The notes beneath the pieces were generated by a model. The model was not told where the DNA came from. It saw only the letters and a list, made by a program, of their open reading frames with translations, and did no database searches. Below, in pieces: positions 16,412 to 21,545 of a stretch of 21,545 nucleotides of DNA. Location of the stretch: NCBI GenBank assembly GCA_023430325.1, contig JAEZAU010000155.1:1-21545 (forward strand). Direction: 5' to 3'. The translations under genes were made by a program, and so were the position numbers. This DNA comes from Bacteroidota bacterium (GTDB lineage Bacteria > Bacteroidota > Bacteroidia > Flavobacteriales_F > PHOS-HE28). The first letter of the stretch is position 1, and the number at the start of each line of letters is the position of its first letter.

Positions 16412-16864
16412 ATGGCGGACATACTGGTGATCAACGGCCCGAACCTGAACCTGCTCGGCACGCGCGAGCCGCACATCTACGGGGATCGATCCATGGATGA
16501 CATCATGGTTTCGTTGCGCGATGCGTTCCCTGCCATTTCGATCGATGAAGTGCGCACCAATGAAGAGGGAGCCATCGTGACCGCCTTGCAGGCTGTGAAT
16601 GGAAATATGATGGGCGTAGTGTTGAACGCCGGCGGCTACTCACATACGTCCGTGGCCATCCGCGATGCCATCAGCGCGATGGATGTGCCGGTGGTGGAGG
16701 TACATCTTTCCAATCTGCTGGCGCGCGAACCGTTCCGCCACGTTTCGATCCTTGGCGCGGTGTGCGCGGGCTCGATCATGGGGCTGGGTGCGCAGGGCTA
16801 TGCGCTGGCTGTGCGGTACCTGTTGGAGCGTGTGAACGAAAGGCGGACGGGTCCAGCTGTGTGA
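16412..16864 (+). CDS. aroQ: 3-dehydroquinate dehydratase, type II
   Basis: A 150-residue type II dehydroquinase, the third step of the shikimate pathway, which forms a cytoplasmic dodecamer. Signatures are INGPNLNLLGTREPHIYG with Arg18 and Tyr23, TNEEGAIVTALQ, the NAGGYSHTSVAIRDA segment (72-86) and EVHLSNLLAREPFRH with His99. Length is typical. The ATG at 16412 starts directly before the first conserved strand; an ATG six codons upstream (16394) is possible, and still earlier codons lie in the dispersed repeat. The 3' end overlaps the convergent glycosyltransferase gene by 89 bp. Confidence 0.96.
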   Translation: MADILVINGPNLNLLGTREPHIYGDRSMDDIMVSLRDAFPAISIDEVRTNEEGAIVTALQAVNGNMMGVVLNAGGYSHTSVAIRDAISAMDVPVVEVHLSNLLAREPFRHVSILGAVCAGSIMGLGAQGYALAVRYLLERVNERRTGPAV

Positions 16865-17852
16865 AGGTCTTCCAGCCGAGAATGAACCGATCGAAGGCGA
16901 TGCTGCGATCGTAGATGCCTGTGAGATCGGGATCGGCTTCAAGTTCCTTCAACGCGCGCCTTTGCCCGAGCACTCTTCCCAGACTTGCGAAGAACGACCA
17001 ATGTGCGCGGAAGACCTGCCATGCATGAGCACCATGACCTTCCAACAGGAATTTGATCGCCGCGAAACCATCCAACACCAATCTGCGGAAGAGGCTCACC
17101 GGCCAATAGGTGGATCGCAGGTTCTTTGTGAGCACGATGAGGCTGTTCCTGAAATTGAGGAACGTCTTCAAAGGACTTCCATATCCAAGTGCGCCGCCAC
17201 CGACGTGATACACCATGCTGCGGCTGGTGTAGCCGATGCTCCACCCCATGCGGCGCAGCCGCCAGCACAGATCGATCTCTTCCATGTGCGCGAAGAGATG
17301 ATGATCGAAACCGCCAGCTGCGTGAAATGCTTCCGATCGGATCATCATGCAGGCGCCGGTGGCCCAGAACACTTCGCGTTCATCATCGTACTGGCCGTGA
17401 TCTTCTTCCGTGACCTCGAAGATGCGTCCTCGGCAGAACGGGTAACCGTTGCGATCGATGAAGCCACCTGCCGCACCGGCATGTTCGAACATCCCATGCT
17501 GGCGATGGCTGAGGATCTTCGGCTGGCAGGCGGCCATGTGTGGATGCCGATCGAGCAGATCATGCATTCCTGTCAGCCAGCCCGGTGTCACTTCCACATC
17601 GGAGTTCAGCAGCACATATCGATCGGCCTTGATCCGGTGCAACACTTCATTGTAGCCGCCCGCGAAACCAAAGTTGTGATCGAGCTCGATCGTTGTCACA
17701 CCTTGCTCCTTAAGCCACTGTTGCGATCCATCGGTGCTCGCGTTGTCCGCGACGATCACATCTGCACTCGCGCTGTGATGCAGAACGAGCGGCAGGAACT
17801 TTTCCAGCCAGTTCCTTCCATTCCAATTGAGAATGACGATCGCCGTTCGCAT
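16776..17852 (-). CDS. Family 2 glycosyltransferase, rhamnosyltransferase-like
   Basis: A 358-residue GT-A glycosyltransferase that would add a sugar from a nucleotide sugar to an envelope polysaccharide or glycan precursor. Seen are the opening strand TAIVILNWNG, VADNASTDGS, the DxD-type YVLLNSDVEV, and the acceptor-site block ATGACMMIRSEAF ... FAHMEEIDLCWRLRRMGW. A helical C-terminal segment (about 230-300) may lie on the membrane. TTG and GTG codons just upstream are in frame, but the ATG at 17852 is preferred. The last 29 or so residues (proline and alanine rich) are encoded antisense to aroQ and look unconserved. It follows the GWxTD gene after about 40 nt and may be co-transcribed, though a CAACTTTG element lies in between. 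Confidence 0.92.
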   Translation of the reverse strand: MRTAIVILNWNGRNWLEKFLPLVLHHSASADVIVADNASTDGSQQWLKEQGVTTIELDHNFGFAGGYNEVLHRIKADRYVLLNSDVEVTPGWLTGMHDLLDRHPHMAACQPKILSHRQHGMFEHAGAAGGFIDRNGYPFCRGRIFEVTEEDHGQYDDEREVFWATGACMMIRSEAFHAAGGFDHHLFAHMEEIDLCWRLRRMGWSIGYTSRSMVYHVGGGALGYGSPLKTFLNFRNSLIVLTKNLRSTYWPVSLFRRLVLDGFAAIKFLLEGHGAHAWQVFRAHWSFFASLGRVLGQRRALKELEADPDLTGIYDRSIAFDRFILGWKTFTQLDPSAFRSHAPTGTAQPAHSPAHPAP

Positions 17853-17869
17853 CACCAAAGTGAATGATG

Positions 17870-17877
17870 CAAAGTTG
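17870..17877 (-). promoter_or_regulatory. Possible weak -7 element of the glycosyltransferase gene
   Basis: CAACTTTG on the minus strand matches TAnnTTTG except at the first base and lies 17 nt before the ATG at 17852. It is just after the stop codon of the GWxTD gene. It may be chance. Confidence 0.3.
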
Positions 17878-17892
17878 GCCTTTCCGCCAGGA

Positions 17893-19350
17893 TCAACGTG
17901 GATCGTTGTAGAATTCCCTCACGCGATCGCTCTCGATCGTGTTCGGATCGCGGGTCTGTACACCGTTCATCGGCACAGTGCGCTGGTGCAGGATCTGGTT
18001 CCACTGCGGATTCTTCAATTCACCGGGCACCTCGCTGTGCAGCAATTGCATGCAATCATTTGCCACCTCGGGTTGGTAGAAGATGAACCGTTTGTCGGTG
18101 TAACGGCCGGCGCGGTAGTAATGCCAGATCGTATACGGCAAGGTTCCCATTTCATTGAAACGATCCATCATGGTGTTGGGTGCGCCGTATTTCAGGTACA
18201 CATGACCGCGATCGGTCTCGTAGCCTTTCATCATGCGGCAGCCGAAAAGCTTGTTCACCTTGATCACCTGTTGATGGTACTCTTTCCATGCGGCTTCTGG
18301 ATCGGCGCTGCGGTTGGCCCAGAACGTATAGAAGAACCGCTTCATGTGGTCGATGTCCTTATCGCGCCAGCGATCCTCGATGATCTTCCGTTCCAGCGGA
18401 TCGGCGATCGGCATGAGGCTGTTGACGAACTCGGCGAGCGTATCGGCATTGGTGTAGGCATCTGCGAACGTGTTGGCGAGATCCACACGATCCAGCGAAC
18501 GCGGATCATACTGGTTGGTCAATGGATTATTGCGCTGGAAGAACTGTTCTTTACGGGCGATCAGATCACCCTGTTTGTTGCGCACTTCCATAGCCAGAAG
18601 GAAATTTCCTGAAGGCAGTTCGGAGATGTCCATCCGGGCCATCACGGGTTCCACCGGCTTTGCCTTCGCGCGCATGCTCTTCTTGTAGGAGCCGTGTACC
18701 CGCTTGTTCTCGAAATTCTCGATCTGGTACGTGAGCAGGAACATGCTGTCCTTGCCGAAATGTTCTTCGGTGCCATACACTTCCGCGTAGAAGTTCAACT
18801 GCTTCAATTCCTTCGGGAAGTAATCGCTGATCAACGGCACCACTTCATAACCGAACTTGTTCATCTCCTTGTCCGCAGCCGCATCGATCCGTTCAGCGAA
18901 GACCACATCGGAGAAATGTACGCCAGCACCGGCCATTGGAACGGTGAGCGGCACACGGTACCGGGCCACCGTGGTGTCACTGCTGTTGAGATCGCGCGCT
19001 TCGATGGAAAGATCATAACCGCCTGGCTCCAGCTGGAACCATTCCTGGTGTACCAGATCGGTCTGCAGACTGTCCAGCCGTTCCACGCCAAGGACCTCCA
19101 CTTTGGAGAACGCCTTGATGGCACCGTTCTGTTCAACAATGGTGATCGCCTCCACACGGGACTGGTGGAATCCACGCTCGTTCATTCCGGCCACCATGCT
19201 CCCCTGTATGAACGCCATGTTCACTTCAACCAGCGGCCCCTTTCCAGGCCTGTGGAAGACCTTGCTTTCCACCACCATGTCCACCGCCAGCAAGGGCAAG
19301 CTTGTGAGCAGCATGAGCAGGGCAACGATCGGACTGTGGAATGGCTTCAT
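17893..19350 (-). CDS. GWxTD domain-containing secreted protein
   Basis: A 485-residue protein with a signal peptide (hydrophobic residues 7-22, cleavage near LLAVD). The N-terminal two thirds are beta-rich and end with a segment listing bounded strands (LPSGNFLLAMEVRNKQGDLIARKEQFF). The C-terminal GWxTD domain is recognised by FFYTFWANRS near 340 and GYETDRGHVYLKYGAPN at 376-392, with Tyr replacing the Trp of the name motif. The domain is widespread in Bacteroidota and its function is unknown to me. An exact TAGATTTG promoter element ends 5 nt before the ATG. The glycosyltransferase follows 40 nt downstream. Confidence 0.9.
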   Translation of the reverse strand: MKPFHSPIVALLMLLTSLPLLAVDMVVESKVFHRPGKGPLVEVNMAFIQGSMVAGMNERGFHQSRVEAITIVEQNGAIKAFSKVEVLGVERLDSLQTDLVHQEWFQLEPGGYDLSIEARDLNSSDTTVARYRVPLTVPMAGAGVHFSDVVFAERIDAAADKEMNKFGYEVVPLISDYFPKELKQLNFYAEVYGTEEHFGKDSMFLLTYQIENFENKRVHGSYKKSMRAKAKPVEPVMARMDISELPSGNFLLAMEVRNKQGDLIARKEQFFQRNNPLTNQYDPRSLDRVDLANTFADAYTNADTLAEFVNSLMPIADPLERKIIEDRWRDKDIDHMKRFFYTFWANRSADPEAAWKEYHQQVIKVNKLFGCRMMKGYETDRGHVYLKYGAPNTMMDRFNEMGTLPYTIWHYYRAGRYTDKRFIFYQPEVANDCMQLLHSEVPGELKNPQWNQILHQRTVPMNGVQTRDPNTIESDRVREFYNDPR

Positions 19351-19355
19351 GTATA

Positions 19356-19363
19356 CAAATCTA
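19356..19363 (-). promoter_or_regulatory. -7 promoter element of the GWxTD gene (TAGATTTG)
   Basis: An exact TAnnTTTG match on the minus strand, 5 nt before the ATG at 19350. The transcript start would fall within a few bases of the ATG. No clear -33 element is seen. Confidence 0.6.
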
Positions 19364-19449
19364 CCAAAGAGGCCACTGAAGGAACGACCGTTCGCTGTGC
19401 GGGATGTGCCGATGCATGTGAAAAGGATCGAAGTATCTGTGAAGAAGGC

Positions 19450-19543
19450 GATCTGCGTAAGTGGCGTAGCCGGAAAGCCCGGACAGAGCGAAGCGAGGGA
19501 GGACTTGAAGGCGCAGCAACGCCCTGCCGGGAATTCGCCCGAA
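19450..19543. repeat. Dispersed repeat, copy B
   Basis: The second copy of the element at 16296-16391, in the same orientation, sharing the same five ordered identical blocks. Here the right end can form CGGG-AATTCG-CCCG and the middle CCGG-AAAGC-CCGG; the matching positions in copy A differ but the right-end hairpin is kept. Confidence 0.85.
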
Positions 19544-19570
19544 GAAAATATAGACTAAGGCTTTTTCGCG

Positions 19571-19592
19571 ATTCCGGCTCGGAGGCCGGAAT
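19571..19592. repeat. Short inverted repeat
   Basis: ATTCCGGC (19571-19578) and GCCGGAAT (19585-19592) are exact reverse complements around a 6-nt loop. It lies between the dispersed repeat and the minus-strand terminator and has no T-run. Its role is unclear. Confidence 0.6.
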
Positions 19593-19602
19593 GACATGTG
19601 GA

Positions 19603-19630
19603 CACAAAAAGAGCGGGCCACCGCCCGCTC
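19603..19630 (-). terminator. Intrinsic terminator with no assigned gene
   Basis: An 8-bp GC-rich stem (19611-19618 with 19623-19630), 4-nt loop and, on the minus strand, a following TTTTTGTG. This is the best-looking intrinsic terminator in the window. No convincing minus-strand gene ends before it; the sequence between it and the divergent peptidase gene is only about 170 nt. Confidence 0.75.
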
Positions 19631-19791
19631 CTTCTGGTCCTGCCCACCCGCCGTACGCACAGATGCGGATCAGTGTTTCCGGGCGCAAAACAACTCCCGA
19701 TCGGGGCCATGGCCTCTTCGAAAGTGACGAACGGCGCCGATGCGTGATGTAGCGGGTCTGAGGCATAGCCTGCGGTGTGGGGCAGAGCGCT

Positions 19792-19799
19792 TACTTTCG
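19792..19799 (+). promoter_or_regulatory. -7 promoter element of the M1 peptidase gene (TACTTTCG)
   Basis: TACTTTCG differs from TAnnTTTG at one position and ends 5 nt before the ATG at 19805, the same spacing as for the GWxTD gene. Confidence 0.45.
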
Positions 19800-19804
19800 C
19801 GGGT

Positions 19805-21545
19805 ATGCTCCCAAAGCACTTTCTGGCCGTTGTCCTCCTTCACACGGCCTTCTTTGTGTCCGCGCAGGATAGTGAACGGTACGGCCGCGATAAGTTCCGG
19901 CAACTCGATCAGGAACTGCCCACGCCCAACACCTATCGCACGGCCAGTGGCGCGCCCGGCCACCAATACTGGCAACAGAAGGCGGATCACGACATAAAGC
20001 TGGAACTGGATGATGCCACGCAGAAGATCACAGGCAGCCAGACGGTGACCTACTACAACCAAAGTCCCGATCGGCTGGATTATCTGTGGTTGCAGCTGGA
20101 CCAGAACATCCGGGCGAAGGATAGTGACAGCCATAAGATAAGGACCGGAACACTCGGGGACAGCCTGAGCACACGCCAACTGGCGCGCATGCTGGATGTT
20201 TTTGATGGCGGTTTCCGGGTCACTTCGGTGACCGATCTGAGCGGCAAGGCGCTGCCGTTTACGATCAACAAGACCATGATGCGCATCGATCTGCCCAAGA
20301 CATTGATGCCGGGCCGATCGATCGGTTTCAAGGTGAACTGGTGGTATCCGATACAGGACAGGATGAAGTATGGCGGCCGCGCCGGTTATGAGTATTTTCC
20401 CGAGGATGGCAACTACCTGTACACGATCGCCAAGTTCTATCCGCGCATGGCGTTGTACGCCGACTATCAAGGCTGGCAGCACAAGCAGTTCCTCGGGCAA
20501 GGAGAATTCACATTGACGTTCGGCGATTTCAAGGTGGCGATCACTGTTCCTTCCGATCATATCGTTGCAGCGACCGGAACGCTACAGAATGAAAGTGCTG
20601 TGCTCACTGCGGAACAGCGATCACGCCTCGCAAAGGCACGCACTTCGGACAAGCCGGTCATGATCGTTACACCCGATGAAGCTAAAGCTGCAGAAGGGAA
20701 GAAGGCCACCGGGAAGAAAACGTGGGTGTTCCACGCCACTAACGTGCGTGACTTCGCGTTCGCCACGAGCCGCAAGTTCATCTGGGATGGCATGGACCAG
20801 CCGATCGCCGGAAAGAACGTGCTCTGCATGAGCTTTTATCCGAAGGAAGGCAATCCGTTGTGGGAGCGTTACAGTACGAAAGTGGTTGCGCACACGGTGA
20901 AGACCTACAGCAAATTCACGGTGGATTATCCATATCCGGTGGCGATCAGCGTGCATACCGATCGGATCGGCATGGAGTATCCGATGATCTGTTTCAACGG
21001 TGGAAGGCCCGAGAAGGACGGTACGTACAGCGAACGCACCAAGTACGGCATGATCGGCGTCATCATCCACGAAGTGGGCCACAACTTCTTCCCGATGATC
21101 ATCAACAGCGATGAGCGACAGTGGACGTGGATGGATGAAGGCCTGAACACCTTCGTGCAGTACCTCACGGAGCAGGAGTGGGACCATGATTATCCGAGCC
21201 GTCGCGGACCTGCACGCCACATCGTGGATTACATGAAAGGCGACAAGAAGGGGCTGGAGCCGATCATGGTGAACAGTGAGAGCATTACGCAGTTCGGCAA
21301 TAATGCTTACGGCAAGCCGGCCACCGCATTGAACATTTTGCGGGAGACCGTGATGGGCCGCGAGCTTTTCGATCACGCCTTCAAGGTGTATTGCGAACGC
21401 TGGAAGTTCAAACATCCCACACCGGCCGACTTCTTCCGATCGATGGAAGATGCCAGCGCGGTGGACCTTGATTGGTTCTGGCGTGGCTGGTTCTATACGA
21501 TCGATAATGTGGACATCGCGATCCGCAATGTGCGGTACTTGAAAT
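19805..21545 (+). CDS. M1 family metallopeptidase, 3' end outside window
   Basis: The frame opens at ATG 19805 and stays open for 580 codons to the edge. A signal peptide (MLPKHFLAVVLLHTAFFVSA, cleavage before QDSE) is followed by the M1 N-terminal beta domain with ADHDIKLELDDATQKITGSQTVTYYNQSP. The zinc site is complete: HEVGH with His422, Glu423 and His426, and Glu445 eighteen residues on in WMDEGLNTF. The substrate motif is GMEYP at 389-393, a known variant of GxMEN that keeps the glutamate. An AYGKPATALNILRE segment follows in the usual place of the catalytic-tyrosine region. It is a secreted or periplasmic peptidase; whether it has a T9SS tail cannot be seen. The minus-strand frame covering it is a shadow. 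Confidence 0.93.
   Translation, partial: MLPKHFLAVVLLHTAFFVSAQDSERYGRDKFRQLDQELPTPNTYRTASGAPGHQYWQQKADHDIKLELDDATQKITGSQTVTYYNQSPDRLDYLWLQLDQNIRAKDSDSHKIRTGTLGDSLSTRQLARMLDVFDGGFRVTSVTDLSGKALPFTINKTMMRIDLPKTLMPGRSIGFKVNWWYPIQDRMKYGGRAGYEYFPEDGNYLYTIAKFYPRMALYADYQGWQHKQFLGQGEFTLTFGDFKVAITVPSDHIVAATGTLQNESAVLTAEQRSRLAKARTSDKPVMIVTPDEAKAAEGKKATGKKTWVFHATNVRDFAFATSRKFIWDGMDQPIAGKNVLCMSFYPKEGNPLWERYSTKVVAHTVKTYSKFTVDYPYPVAISVHTDRIGMEYPMICFNGGRPEKDGTYSERTKYGMIGVIIHEVGHNFFPMIINSDERQWTWMDEGLNTFVQYLTEQEWDHDYPSRRGPARHIVDYMKGDKKGLEPIMVNSESITQFGNNAYGKPATALNILRETVMGRELFDHAFKVYCERWKFKHPTPADFFRSMEDASAVDLDWFWRGWFYTIDNVDIAIRNVRYLK

Larger units (their letters stand above)
19351..19804. other. Gap between divergent GWxTD and M1 peptidase genes
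   Basis: About 450 bases without a convincing protein gene. It holds the two divergent promoters at its ends, a dispersed-repeat copy (19450-19543), a short inverted repeat (19571-19592) and a minus-strand terminator (19603-19630). Minus-strand frames crossing it run straight through the terminator or copy the repeat and are judged non-coding. Confidence 0.65.

Noticed and set aside
19625..19655. Minus-strand CAGGACCAGAAGGAGC, resembling the signal recognition particle RNA tip
   Set aside because: The invariant GGAA tetraloop and AGCAG internal loop are missing, and the 3' side is part of the terminator stem.
19670..20560. A 296-codon minus-strand open frame ending 40 nt before the orphan terminator
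   Set aside because: It is antisense to the M1 peptidase, whose zinc site and signal peptide are unambiguous. Its translation has no domain-like features.

Overview
The window reads as an ordinary chromosomal segment of a Bacteroidota bacterium, most likely a Flavobacteriales-type genome of moderately high GC. The clues are: a type IX secretion (T9SS) C-terminal sorting domain on a secreted metallopeptidase, a PorT-like outer-membrane barrel, a GWxTD-domain protein, secreted proteins ending their signal peptides in A-x-A-Q, and several matches to the Bacteroidota -7 promoter element TAnnTTTG just upstream of start codons. There is no phage, transposase, CRISPR array, rRNA or tRNA that I can support.

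Layout. 1-1623 (minus): a universal stress protein and a sorbosone/glucose dehydrogenase-like beta-propeller in a tight pair, possibly followed by a gene running off the left edge. 1714-2358 (minus): a small basic protein with two AT-hooks. 2477-4541 (minus): overlapping mnmH-selD, a minimal selenium pathway for tRNA 2-selenouridine. 4639-5238 (plus): outer-membrane barrel, ending at a 21-bp perfect inverted repeat facing the end of phosphoenolpyruvate synthase (5317-7776, minus). 8096-9396 (minus): a TylF-like methyltransferase overlapping a secreted protein of unknown function. 9600-10280 (minus): an OmpA-type lipoprotein with its own terminator. 10436-10843 (minus): a small unknown protein whose 5' end overlaps that of the next, divergent gene. 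10833-14302 (plus): an M1-like metallopeptidase with a T9SS tail, overlapping a protein with kinase-like motifs. 14408-15166 (plus): a secreted protein with a short sorting-like tail. 15167-16069 (minus) xerD and 16412-16864 (plus) aroQ are divergent. 16776-19350 (minus): a GWxTD protein and a family 2 glycosyltransferase whose 3' end overlaps aroQ. 19805 to the right edge (plus): a second M1 peptidase, cut by the window.

The most unusual material is in the gaps. The xerD-aroQ gap (16070-16411) and the GWxTD-peptidase gap (19351-19804) share a diverged copy of a roughly 95-bp dispersed repeat. The first gap also holds a GC-rich REP-like block and a heptamer array related to another at 14305. 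The second gap carries a good minus-strand intrinsic terminator with no convincing gene in front of it, so a small RNA is possible. Several promoters sit so close to their start codons that leaderless or nearly leaderless transcripts are likely.

Functionally the window mixes housekeeping (xerD, aroQ, pps, mnmH-selD) with cell-envelope and secreted proteins (barrel, OmpA lipoprotein, two M1 peptidases, GWxTD protein, glycosyltransferase). No single pathway links them all.
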